A DNA stretch of 64,000 nt from Miscanthus floridulus (lineage: Eukaryota; Streptophyta; Magnoliopsida; Poales; Poaceae), in NCBI RefSeq assembly GCF_019320115.1, contig NC_089587.1, forward strand, positions 85,817,410 through 85,881,409, given 5' to 3'. A program made the translations under genes and the position numbers. Numbering within the stretch: the first letter of the stretch is position 1; every line of letters begins with the position of its first letter. The notes beneath the pieces are model-generated. The model did not search any database. It had not been told where the DNA came from and saw nothing but the letters and a program-made list of their open reading frames with translations. Below, piece after piece: positions 34,505-44,906 of the stretch.

Positions 34505-36744
34505 TCCTCGACCGACGACGACGACCCCCTCCCCACTCGCAGCAGCTCAGGAACGGAACAGCCCAGATCTCCACTCCGCTCCTCTCCTGTCCCTCGGTCG
34601 GTCCCTTCCCACGGTACGGCACGCAACGGGATCCCCGCCCTCCTCCTCCTTATGTAAGCCTCGGCGCGCGGCCCTCGCCGCTGCGCTTTCCCGCGCCCAT
34701 CGTCGCCATCGACAACCGCTCGTCACGTGGCGCTCGTGGGCGTGGCCCGCTCCACCACTCTCCCTCCCGCCTCGGATGCCGTCCCCCCTTTCCGGATAAG
34801 AACCGGAACCACCAGAGCCCAGGTGTGCGACGCCGGATCACAGCTCGGCGCCCCCGCTCGAGCGAAAAAAAAATCAGCTTTTTCCGCGGCGGCGGTGACC
34901 CGATCCAATCCAACAGCGCGAGTGGACGTGGACGGCTCGCAAGGGAAACGAAAATCCGGAACGAGAAACTCACACTCGCCGGCCCGGGCTGCGCGTGCGA
35001 GAGAGGGGAAGAAGAGGCACCGAATTGCCGGTCCGGTGGGAGGTGGTGGGATTGGGGAATTGGGGGGCTCGTTCACGGCTCACCGGGGTAGGTCTGTGCA
35101 ATGCGCAGGGGACGGGCGGAGCGCGCAGGCGGGGCGGTGGGCGGTGGTCGCCGTGGGTGGTTCTTGGTGCGTGCCTGCCCCTGGTTTCTGGGGGCGTTTC
35201 TCGGGATGGGGGAATGGGAAATGAATTGGTACAGCTCGGGTTGGCAGCCAGGAAAGAGCGGGCTCGGCGCTTGGGGTCACGTAGAAATGGAGCCGGGAAC
35301 CCTGCTCGGGCATGGGAGAGACCGAGCGAGTGTGAGGGTGCTGTGCTGTCCTTGTCCTGTGACGTCAGGATCGGATCGGCTACCGCCTTGGGAGGGACGG
35401 GATACCTCCCGGGCCCCGGGGTGGATCTTGTTTTCTTCGCAAGGAAGAAGAATGGGTGGATGAAAAATCGTTGGCAACTTTGTGTAGATTTGGTGGCAAT
35501 TGGCGTTGTTGCTTCTATTTTAGTACATTAATCGCCCGCTCGCACGTTGTTTAACGGTGTCCGAGGAACAAGATACCACCACCTTGATCATGATGCAGGT
35601 TCTTCCTCCACTGTCAAGGTAAACTGGAGCGAGTGATTAGTTAATTAATTAATGACCCATTTACCGACACCACCTCCATCCAGTGTCCGGTAAGAATCTC
35701 TCGGCCGCCTCACATTCCCAGACTAGAACAGCTGGACGAAGCTTCAGCTGCTCAATGGGTCGGAGTTCATCCGTCGATGATTCTGCTGCTGCCATTACCC
35801 ATGATCCAGCACCACCAGTGGTAAAACTCCGGGCTCGTGCCCTGACAAAGGCTAACGAATGCTGAGCAAGCAGTCAGCCAGTCAGTCCCCAGTCCCCAGC
35901 CACCACTGCATCGGGTGGGGCGGCGGGGCCACGTGCGGGCGGAAACCTCCTCGAACCGCTGCACGCAGCAACGACGGCTGGGGCTGGGTCGGGTGGGGGT
36001 TCTCGGTTCGCGATCGCGATCGCGCGGTGCCTGCCGTGCCGGTGCGGTGCGTCCTCCCTGCCTGGTGCCTGCCCCTGTAGTGTCTGTAACCTCTGGGGAC
36101 GGGGAGCTTTGCCTCGCCGGAGGCGGCAGACGCGCATGGCCGCATGGGCCAGGAAGCCAGCCACCGCCACCGCCCCCACCACCACCACTCCACCGCGCCA
36201 GCACGTCGGCGAGGGCGGACACGCGCACCCTGCTCGCCGAACTGGCAGCTGTCTTATCTTCCCCGTCCGTCCTATCCTACTCGTGCCGTGGTCCTGGCTG
36301 GATCGCCACGGCGGCAGCTGATGCGTTTATGGGCCTTTTTTTTTTCCTTTTCTTTTCCGATCTCGGCTACAAACAGTTGCCGCACATGCAATGACTCTAG
36401 TGCGTTGCGTTCGCTGGCCTGGGATCATGCATGCAAACCACTTTCCAGTTGCCACGCCACTCCACCAAAAAACGAGGCCTGTGCCACTGGCGCGTGGGAC
36501 CGCCGATGCGCCCGGCCCACATGGCAGCCAGACGACCATGGTGCAGTGCAAGATGAAGTATAGTTTGTGTGGGTGTGTGTCGCACTGTCACTGCGTGGCG
36601 TGCAGGTCGCAGCACATGGCTGCCGCATCCGCTGCAGAAGTTTCAGAGGACGCAGGCAGGGAGATCCGTTCGTGCAGAGCACCAGCCCTCTACGGAGGGA
36701 GTACTCCTATGGTGGTGACGCAGACGCAGTCTCCATTCTCACTC
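34505..36744. other. GC-rich upstream/intergenic region
   Basis: Includes the 5' leader and promoter of the LRR gene. High GC gives many overlapping open frames on all strands (for example 34727-35531 and 35767-36563) without family patterns, so none is called. Nothing else recognised. Confidence 0.5.
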
Positions 36745-36987
36745 GGTACCGTTAGTTCCACTTCATTTTACAAAATTTTTTAAGATTCTCTGTCACATTA
36801 AATTTTTGACGTATGCATGAAGCATTAAATATAAATAAAAAATAAAACTAATTACATAGTTTAGACAAAATTCATGAGACGAATCTTTTAAGCTTAATTA
36901 GACTATGATTAGACACTAATTGTCAAATAACAACGAAAGTGCTACAATATCGTTTCGCCAAAAAAAATTGCAAACTAAACAGGCCCT
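36745..36987. mobile_element. MITE fragment (GTTTAGTTTG family)
   Basis: The right end, in reverse complement, reads GAGGGCCTGTTTAGTTTGC followed by the family interior (GTAGCACTTTCGTTGTTATTTG) shared with the neighbour at 37081. The left end is degraded, so its start is approximate. Confidence 0.6.
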
Positions 36988-37080
36988 CGGTCACTCACAC
37001 GAGTTGACATGCAGGAGGCCAGCCAGAGCCAGCCGCATGGATCTGCAGACACGTAAGTAGCCATCGCTTCGATTCGCTTA

Positions 37081-37285
37081 GCTCTTGTTTAGTTGGGTAA
37101 AAGTTGGAAATTTGGCTAATGTAGCACTTTCGTTGTTATTTGGTAATTAGTGTTTAATTATGGATTAATTAGGCTCAATTAGTTTTTTTCCGTCTACATT
37201 TAATACCCCATACATGTATCGTAAGATTCGATGTAATGGCTACTGTAGCACTTTTTGAAAAAGTTTTCGCAAACTAAACAAGGGC
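37081..37285. mobile_element. Tourist-type MITE with TTA duplication
   Basis: Inverted ends GCTCTTGTTTAGTT / AACTAAACAAGGGC, one mismatch, flanked by TTA at 37078-37080 and 37286-37288. 205 bp. Its interior shares GTAGCACTTTCGTTGTTATTTG with the neighbouring MITE in inverse orientation, so the two form a tail-to-head pair 93 bp apart. Confidence 0.85.
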
Positions 37286-37568
37286 TTAATCACTTTGCAA
37301 AACAGTGGTGACGTGTCCGGATGCTCTTGCATGATTGGCCGGTTGCACTGCATCGCATGTCCTTTTTTCCCTTTAATTATCAGGCTGTTGTTGAACAGTA
37401 AGAGTACTATTTACTACTGCTGTTGGTTTCTGTGGTGGAGGTGAAGCGAACGGATTGGTAGGGCAGCCATGCGGTTGAGGTGAGCACATCACACGCTTCG
37501 ACAAAACACCTCTGCCTTTTCAGGTAACGGTCCTTGTCAGGATAGGATAGGAAGAGCTCTAAAACCTG

Positions 37569-37589
37569 CCCCCCCCCCCCCCCCCCCCC
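37569..37589. repeat. Homopolymer C tract (21 C)
   Basis: Run of C between AAAACCTG and GTCGTC; it causes an artificial glycine run on the - strand. Confidence 0.9.
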
Positions 37590-38137
37590 GTCGTCATTCA
37601 AGATAACAACGTCGCCATCGCAACGTCCCAGTCCCATACGGGGAAACCTACAGTCCACCGTACCAAAAGACGACAAGAGTTTAAGTCCTCTTTGACAAGG
37701 TTTTAAATAGTGTCAGTTCAGTGAAGCCGAAATCGTGTCAAAGAGGATCTTGTTATGCTTTCACACCCAATCTGGAAGAAGAAACGAACTCCCCTTTCGA
37801 ACAACGGATCAAGCATGTTCCAGGGGTAACACACACAGACCGCAGGATTTTACCTTCCATATGAACACAAAGCTGCCCGTCAATTTAATTGTATCAGAAA
37901 CAGAGGTTATCAGTTCTGAAGTTCATGCTACGATCAGTGACCCCAGGACACCTGAATCATACTCAGGTTGTGCGTTGGTTCAAATGAGGATGCACGATGC
38001 AGTGAGTACCAAACCAACTCGTACAGCTGCAGTCTGTATCAGATCGACAGATGCTCCAAAAACTAGCCTTCAGACTGATCTCAGTGTACCACTACCCCTG
38101 ACTAATTCATCAGTGTCGTCCTGTCCTAGCTCACATC

Positions 38138-40723
38138 TCACTTCTTTGCCTTTGAGAACCGGAGGCACCTGTACTTCTCGCCGCTGACAGTGATCTCCAG
38201 GGCTCCGTCCTGGTTATCCTGATTCGAAGCCGTCCCCATGAGGACGCTCTTCTCTTTCTCCAGGTTCTCCCTCTCGATCTTCAGCCTCGCCTCTTGTCTC
38301 GCAATCTCAGCCTGCCAAAAAACGAAAACAAAAGCGTGCCATGTCAAATTGCGGGTCCCAAAGGTTGTGTCAATGATGAAGAGGTACAAGGAAAAAGACC
38401 AAAAGAAAAAAGAGTCGGACGTGGGAGTTCAGAAGATCCTCTGGTTCACCTATGACTATGAGACGTGGTATTGAAAATGTTTACAGTATATCACAACCCG
38501 CTACTTGGATCGATTGTCTTTATTTCTTATTCTTCACTTTATCTAAAAGATGAATTTAGGTAAGGATGTTGTTGTGTCTGAGAAGTGGGCAGTTTAATTA
38601 AAGACTAGGATAAATATCACCATAGCCTAAGTGAACACCTCACTGTCAATCATGGTCTTTTCATCATGAGTGTAGTTATCTGTTCTTTTGCATGATAGGA
38701 TTAACTCAGTGTCATCATGAGTGTAGTAGATCAGGTTTATCTTCCAAACGTAAATCTGATCTATTGATGATTATGACATCCATCTTGCTCATTTGATTGC
38801 TGCTTATCCAATCTATAGCCTAATATAATTTATTGACCACAAATTGACAGCATATGCTGCTTGCAATCAGAAAGGTGTCTTGTTTTGGTGTCTCCTTTGA
38901 CCCCAGTTGAAGCACCGTGCTCTGAATTTGTTGTGTAATGTCTGTAACTCTCCCTTTTTTATTTTCTTCGTGACTTCGTCTAATAAAACTCTTGCCGTCC
39001 TTTCAAAAAAAAATCAGAAAGGTATCTCCAGTGATGCTGGACGTCAACCTAAAAGGTATATTCAATTATATAGCCTGAGCTGATGAAAGCTGAGAGCTAA
39101 TATAAGTCCTTCAATGCTAAGGTCTCCAAGCTACCAGCACACACTACACAGCAACAATATCCTTATAAGCTGGAAACAGAGCATCGAATCAGTATGGGTG
39201 GTGGGACTCTCTACACAAAGCAAGATTGGTGTATCCCTACTTAGCAGGGCCCAAACACTCATCTCTATATACTTTCTCAACCCAAACCTGGTCTATCCAA
39301 GAATGGAAGAAACTCTTCCTAGCCCACTCCTACTGTTATCCATGTGGGAGTGGTTTCCTCTATTGCACAATACAGGGTCACTTTCCTGCCTTGTGTTGTT
39401 TCATTCACATTAATGGGTGAGCAGCTCAACTGTTAGGACAACCTACAGGCCTGTTTCCAGCATTGATGTAGAGACCCTTGGGGGGAAAGATACCGCTCTT
39501 ATCACTCCTCTGTGGCCTCACTAATCACTTTTGATAGGCATCATCGACCATCAGATAATTAAGGCTGACTTCCATCTACGCTCAAAGGTTGAGTCTTGCA
39601 GTCAATGCTTCTTACCTCAATGGAATTCTAAGAAGTTATGGAAGAAGTTACATATTCATATTGTTCATGTGGTGAGAAATGAGAACCGGATTTCAACTCT
39701 AGGACGTCACATTTTCCCTTGTTTGGTGCATCTTTTTCTTTAACAGAATATCTCTATTATGTTACCTTGACCTGTGCTGATAATTGGTGTCTTATATAAC
39801 GTAAATCAACAGTGTTAATGTACTCCCAATTCATTGATTTTCCTTAGAAGAATTTCTTCGGCGACACCTCACCTATCACCTTTCTATGACTGACTAGCCC
39901 ACTATAGCACGGTACAACAATTACATTGTCAGATAATACAAAGCAGACGCCAGCTTAAGTTTCCATCTTAACATATATGTTGTACAGAGTCAAAATGGAT
40001 ATTCAAATTTTGAAATATAAGCCAATGCATATTTAATGTAACATTTTATTTTCTAATCTGTGTAGTATGGGTTAGCACTACTCAAGAGAATCAGTGCATG
40101 TGCTTTGCAGGCAACTCGTATATTCTTATCTTCACCCGATCTATCACCTTTCTATGGTTTCTATACTCTCTACGGAACTGAAACATACCAGCTTTATTCC
40201 CCTTGCTGCCTTCGGTGACAACTAGAGTGAAAGGCAAGGAGTAATCTCCTACAATGTACTTGTTCAGCATCACAAGAAACTGAAGGGCATTGAAATCAAC
40301 TCATGAAAGAAACTCTGTTCAGTGCAGATGCAGGTTCAGTGTCATCTCAATCATATTTCCAGCGAGAATTGAAAATGCACCAGCGATCAGATCAACCATA
40401 CGATTCATATATCACAAGAAGCAAATCGAAGCGGTTCCGTGATCACGGAACAGCTGACAGTAAAAGATGCTGGCCAAGACGAGATGCGGGATGGATGGAA
40501 CAGAGAATTGAGCAGGAGGCGAGGGGGGTCGGGGACACGGTACCTCACGGCGGGAGAGCTCGGCCTTCCACGCGGCTTCCCGCTCGGCGACCTCGCGCTC
40601 GCGCTCCGCGATGTAGCTCTGCATCTCCAGCTCCTTCATGATGCGGTCCTGGATGTCCGCGTCCAGTGCCTCCTTGAGCTCCATCACGAACTTGTCCACC
40701 ACCGCCTTTATCCGCACAGACAT
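38138..40723 (-). CDS. Small conserved coiled-coil protein, function unknown
   Basis: Two exons, 40723-40544 and 38311-38138, joined GAG|GTAC ... GCAG|GCT in phase 0; 354 nt, 117 aa. The protein starts MSVRIKAVVDKFVMELKEAL, then a long charged helix (SYIAEREREVAEREAAWKAE, continuing across the junction with AEIARQEARLKIERENLEKE), then a compact C-terminus (GALEITVSGEKYRCLRFSKA). It is a soluble coiled coil without signal or membrane segments. I recognise it as a conserved plant protein of unknown role. The ATG at 40723 is chosen over the in-frame one at 40885 because the upstream stretch is low complexity. The 2.2 kb intron holds a truncated LINE tail. Confidence 0.85.
38881..39011 (+). mobile_element. 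5'-truncated LINE 3' tail with target duplication
   Basis: A 131 bp insert ends in AATAAAACTC ... CCTTTCAAAAAAAA (poly-A). It is bounded by a 16 bp direct repeat AATCAGAAAGGTgTCT / AATCAGAAAGGTaTCT (38865-38880 and 39012-39027), one mismatch. A poly-A tail with a long target duplication and a truncated 5' end is the signature of target-primed reverse transcription. A processed non-coding transcript is the alternative. Confidence 0.75.
39028..40543. other. Intron of the coiled-coil gene
   Basis: Rest of the intron. It contains a 60-codon - strand frame at 40273-40091 (NKYIVGDYSLPFTLVVTEGS...) with protein-like composition that I do not recognise; otherwise nothing. Confidence 0.4.
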
Positions 40724-41134
40724 CTCGCCGCGCCTCACGGACACCGCTCCCACCAGCAACGGCACCGCTCCTCCCTTGCACTCTTGCTCTCGGCGCGGTG
40801 TCACCGGCAAGCGGCAGCTTCCACGGGCGGTGGATGCCGCCGGAAACCTTGGCGTCGTTTGTTTCGGGGCGTTTGCGCCTGTCACGATGCAGCGTAGATG
40901 GGGTGGACCAGGGAGAAGAGGTGGCCCAGTGGGCCTTCATGGCCATGAATTCCGTTTGCTCCCTTTACTTACCTTTTTCTACTTTTTTTAATTAACTAAT
41001 CTTCTTTTTTCTTTACTCTTTTTTACAAGAAGACAGCATTCTTTTCTAGCTCTTCTTTCAATAAACAGCATCTAGATAATTCTGGCCACTAGTGAACAGA
41101 GAGAACATTTCTGCAGACACTTCCATAATTTAAA

Positions 41135-42133
41135 GGCTATGTTTGGTTACTCCTCCTAAAAACTTTAGGAGCTAAAATTTGGACAAAATTTACCTAAAGA
41201 ACCAAACACCTCATCCTAAAAGCTCCTAAAAATTATAGGAGCGGCCAAAAACTTTAGGAGCTTCACCCCCTCCTAAAAGCTCCTAAAGTCCATCCGGAAC
41301 CTGGGGTACCCCTCCCGACCGCACGCTCCCCCACGCCCCCGCACCCACGTCCCGAACGCCGCCGCCCCCGCTCCCTCCCTCCACCATGCCGGCGCCCGCC
41401 GGATCCGCCGCCACCGCACGGGCCGGCCGCGGCGCCCCCGCCCCTCCTCTACCACCTCCGCGCGGCCCACCACCATGTCGTCCACCTCCGGCGACCGCCC
41501 CACCACTCCGTCCGCCGCATTCGCGCGCCCCACCACCCCGTCCTTCCGCCGACGGGGCCAGAGGACGAGGCCCTGGTGGGCGGGGCCAGAGGCCGAGGCG
41601 CCGGTGGTGGGCACCCGTAGCAGCCACCATTTGGGCGCACGGAGGGCGGAGGCACCCGTCCGCCCCGCGCGCGCCGCATCCTACAGTGCCGGTGACCCTC
41701 CCCGCGGCGGACCAACGCCGCCGGCGGCGGCCGCCATCCCTCATGGAGCCGGTGCGGGGGAGGCTTGAGCGAAGAAGCAAGAGGTCAGGGGGAGTGAGGG
41801 GGAGGCGGATCCGGGTAGTGCGGGCGTGGATCTGGCGACGGCGGCGGCGGATCGACGGCAACGTTGCAGGAAGAAGCGGCGGCGGCGGCAGAACGTGTGT
41901 GAGGCGTGGCTGCGGCATTTGAGGAGTGGGGAGGAGACTGGAGGGAGAAAGAGTGGTGTGCGGAGCTGAGGGAGAAAGAGAGTAGCGCTAGGGGTAACTG
42001 GGGAGGGCATTATGGTCCTTTTGCCACTGCATTTATTGTCTTTAGTCAGTTTTAGGAGGTAGAACCAAATATTTTTTTAGAAGGTTTTAGAAGGCTGCCT
42101 AAAATTTTTAGGAGCTTGGAACCAAACAGGCCC
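41135..42133. mobile_element. Large MITE carrying a GC-rich cargo (Pack-MITE-like)
   Basis: The ends read GGCTATGTTTGGTTACTCC and, in reverse complement, GGGCCTGTTTGGTTCCAAGCTCC. Both are followed by repeated TTTAGGAGCT / AGCTCCTAAA segments. Between these AT-rich arms lies about 700 bp (41290-41990) of very GC-rich sequence with overlapping open frames but no recognisable domain. About 1 kb in total. The flanking AAA on both sides is too weak to call a target duplication. Confidence 0.65.
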
Positions 42134-42228
42134 AAAGAATGCTTGCGTTGATGTGGTAGTCTTGTCAGCAATGACCACAACCTCATCAAGTGAGGTCAAT
42201 CTAGAACAGAACAACATACAGTACCTGG

Positions 42229-44196
42229 CTACCAGTAGTCGCCACAGGAGCAAGCTCCATCCTGGAAATGGTGGAATCGAATAGGGTCCCTAATGATGAT
42301 CGTCCTGCCTTCGCTCTTGGAGACAAGCTTCGCGAATGCGTGGCAGTCACCACAGATCCTTAGGTTCTTCATGATTCTGATAGGCTTCCCATCCACTGCA
42401 TGCATCGTTCCAAATGCTATCGCCATCTTCTCACTGTGATACTTCAGCAGATCTTCTTTCTGCTCGATTGCGAGGTCCTGCAGCACAAATTCTGTATGGG
42501 GAATGTAACCAAGAGATTTGATCCTTCCGATCAACCGGTCCAGCTCCTGAACAATGGTGTCAGAGCATGGGTGTGATAAGTCCCCAGCAATGAAAACATG
42601 GACATGTTTTTCCAGCTCGACCCAGCTTCGCCCTGGTTCTTTCTTCATACCTCGGTCCCTCATCGCCTTCCATGACTTCTCAGCATCTGTCCACTGCCGC
42701 AGATCCGCATATGTGTTTGACAACAATACACGAGCACCTTGGTCGTCAGGCTCCAGTTTAAGTATTTCTCTGGCTGCGTATGCTGCGAGATTGGCATTTT
42801 TATGCATCCTGCAAGCGCCTAGGAGAGTTCTCCAAATGACTGAATCTGGCTCAAGGCTCATATCACGGATGAATTCCACAGCCTCATCGAGCTTCCCGGC
42901 TCGACCAAGGAGATCAACCATGCAGTTGTGGTGTTCTCTCTCAGGTTGAATGCCAAAGAGCTTCTTCATGGACCTAAAGTAGTACCAGCCATCTTCCACT
43001 AGACCAGCATGGCTGCAGGCAAAGAGTACTCCAACCATGGTTATGCGGTTCGGTGCCACTCCTTCAGATTTCATCAAGTCAAAAACCCTCAATGCATCAG
43101 CGCTTTTCCCGTTCTGCGCCAAACCAGATATCATGGTGCTCCATGAGATTACATCCCTCTGTGGCATCCTGTGGAACAAGGCATCAGCATCCTCCAAGCT
43201 CCCGCACTTGCAGTACATGTCTACAAGCGCATTGTGCAGGATCAAGTCCTTATCATACTTGAGCACATGAGCATGCACCTGCCTCCCCACTTCAAGCATG
43301 ACCATCCCGGTGCACGCTCGCAGGAGGCTCGTCAAGGTACCCTGGTTAGCTGAGAACCCAGCGTCCTTCATCCTCATAAACAGCTCTATCGCCCCAACTC
43401 CATCTCCACTCTGTGTGAAACCCGCAATGATTGAATTCCAAACGACCAAATCTCCAGTCACCATATCGTCAAACACACGCCGCCCACCGTCCAAATCCCC
43501 AAGCTTCGTGTACGCGTCAATCAATGAGCTCCGCACGAACACATCAGAGTCCAGCCCTACCTTGACAGTGCTCGCGTGCACGGCCGCGAGCACCCCCGGC
43601 GTGGCACACGTGCCGAGGACACTCGAGAACGTGTACGCGTTGGGCGCCACCCCGTCCCTCCGCATGGCCACCAGGAACCTGAGCGCCTCCGCCTTCCTCC
43701 CGTCTGCGCTTGCCAGCGCCGCGACGACGGTCGTCCAGGTGACAACGTTCCTCTCCGGCATTCCGTCGAACAGCCTGAGCGCGTCGTCGAGCAGGCCGAA
43801 CTTGGCATACATCGAGACGAGCGAGTTGGAGACGAAGAGGCCGCCGCCGCTGTAGTGAGACAACGATCCATGGGCCTCGACGTGGCGGTGGATGAGCCGG
43901 CCGTCGCTTGCCGTGCCGTGGCGCACGCAGAGCTTGACGAGGCGAGTGAGGGAGACGGGGTCCGCGCGGAGCCCCGCCGCGGCGAGGTCAGGGAGCAGCG
44001 CGAGCGCGGCGGGGAACGGCCCCTCGACGCAGAGGCGGGAGAAGATGGCGAGGGAAGGGTGCGGGCGCGGCGGCTGCTCCGCCGAGTCCGAGTGGCTGCG
44101 GCAAGGCGGTTGCGTGTGGACGCGGCGGCTGCTCCGCCGAGTCCGAGTGGCTGCGGCAAGGCGGTTGCGAGGGAGGAGTTTGAACAAGGAGGTCAT
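42229..44196 (-). CDS. REME1: DYW-class pentatricopeptide repeat RNA-editing factor (REME1-like)
   Basis: Intronless, 655 aa. After an Arg/Ser/Ala-rich N-terminus typical of an organelle transit peptide come tandem PLS-type PPR motifs (VSNSLVSMYAKFGLLDDALR, VVTWTTVVAALA, LVVWNSIIAGFTQSGDGVGA, LHNALVDMYCKCGSLEDA, VISWSTMISGLAQNGKSADA). E/E+ motifs and a C-terminal DYW deaminase domain follow, with HSEKMAIAFG (zinc/catalytic His and Glu), CGDCH and the terminal CSCGDYW. Such proteins bind single organellar transcripts and convert C to U. Order and wording of the motifs match Arabidopsis REME1 (mitochondrial editing) closely from memory. The ATG at 44196 is preferred to the one at 44349 because the longer extension has no transit-peptide character. 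A 55 bp duplication in the N-terminal region affects the reading frame. Confidence 0.92.
   Translation of the reverse strand: MTSLFKLLPRNRLAAATRTRRSSRRVHTQPPCRSHSDSAEQPPRPHPSLAIFSRLCVEGPFPAALALLPDLAAAGLRADPVSLTRLVKLCVRHGTASDGRLIHRHVEAHGSLSHYSGGGLFVSNSLVSMYAKFGLLDDALRLFDGMPERNVVTWTTVVAALASADGRKAEALRFLVAMRRDGVAPNAYTFSSVLGTCATPGVLAAVHASTVKVGLDSDVFVRSSLIDAYTKLGDLDGGRRVFDDMVTGDLVVWNSIIAGFTQSGDGVGAIELFMRMKDAGFSANQGTLTSLLRACTGMVMLEVGRQVHAHVLKYDKDLILHNALVDMYCKCGSLEDADALFHRMPQRDVISWSTMISGLAQNGKSADALRVFDLMKSEGVAPNRITMVGVLFACSHAGLVEDGWYYFRSMKKLFGIQPEREHHNCMVDLLGRAGKLDEAVEFIRDMSLEPDSVIWRTLLGACRMHKNANLAAYAAREILKLEPDDQGARVLLSNTYADLRQWTDAEKSWKAMRDRGMKKEPGRSWVELEKHVHVFIAGDLSHPCSDTIVQELDRLIGRIKSLGYIPHTEFVLQDLAIEQKEDLLKYHSEKMAIAFGTMHAVDGKPIRIMKNLRICGDCHAFAKLVSKSEGRTIIIRDPIRFHHFQDGACSCGDYW
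44066..44169. repeat. 55 bp tandem duplication in the PPR N-terminal coding region
   Basis: A 49 bp core (44066-44114, starting CGCGGCGGCTGCTCC) recurs identically at 44121-44169, offset 55 bp. As 55 is not a multiple of three, the two copies are translated in different frames, RNRLAAATRTRRSS first and then QPPCRSHSDSAEQ. Confidence 0.92.
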
Positions 44197-44906
44197 CAGA
44201 TATTCAGATGTAGTCCGAACTGCAGATTGCAGGACTCGCGAGGCCCGGCTCCCTGAAGGACTGAATGTCTGAACCGTAGGGATTCTGCAGGAAACAGAAT
44301 TTTTCTTGTTTATAAATAGCCACGAGTTGTGGCAATAAGTCAATCTCAAGCAGACGAATTTCTACAGAATTTGTGTTTCGTTGTTCCAAATAGCCTGTGA
44401 AACACGGTTGGATAACTCAATCTCATCTCAAGTAGATAACAGACGAATTTCTGGGTTGTAACGACCTCACGGGCAATTTTCGTGAAATTCATTTCAGTTG
44501 AGTTTAAAGGTTTTCACTTTGCACATCAGCTCGTGCATCTGGGTGATTTGTGCATAGTCAACTGTTATGCTATCATATGAAATGAAACAAAGGCACAAAG
44601 CACTAAAGCAACGTAGCAACGTGCAGTGCGTTACTGAATATTGATCCAGCGAATATAAGTTTGATACACAATCAATACTGAAGCATCAAGTACCAACAGG
44701 GTGAGCCCTGAATTGCGCAGACGAACTGCATATGCCATTTCAATTATTCAGTGCATAATCCATCTTGAGAATGTACAAAGATGATGTTTGCAGTTCTATC
44801 ATTTCGACACAGTAGCAGAAGCATGAGCAACTAGCAGCATATGCCGAAACATGATTTCAGTGCTCCATTTGGTCCGCGACAAGGTGAGATAAGGTCAAGG
44901 TTTTCC

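Noticed and set aside
34089..35531. Several 100-240 codon frames on + and - around the LRR gene start
   Set aside because: Antisense or out of frame to exon 1 of the LRR gene, or in GC-rich promoter DNA; composition follows GC bias and no family pattern is visible.
35767..36563. Pro/Arg-rich frames on both strands
   Set aside because: GC-rich low-complexity DNA with overlapping frames on several strands; no motifs, start context or splice logic.
37407..37676. 89-codon - strand frame with a glycine run
   Set aside because: It depends on the 21-C homopolymer and has no family similarity.
41283..41922. 211- and 178-codon frames
   Set aside because: Inside the GC-rich cargo of the 1 kb MITE, open on both strands at once, without domains.
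43298..44256. 185- and 226-codon + strand frames
   Set aside because: Antisense shadows of the PPR coding sequence.
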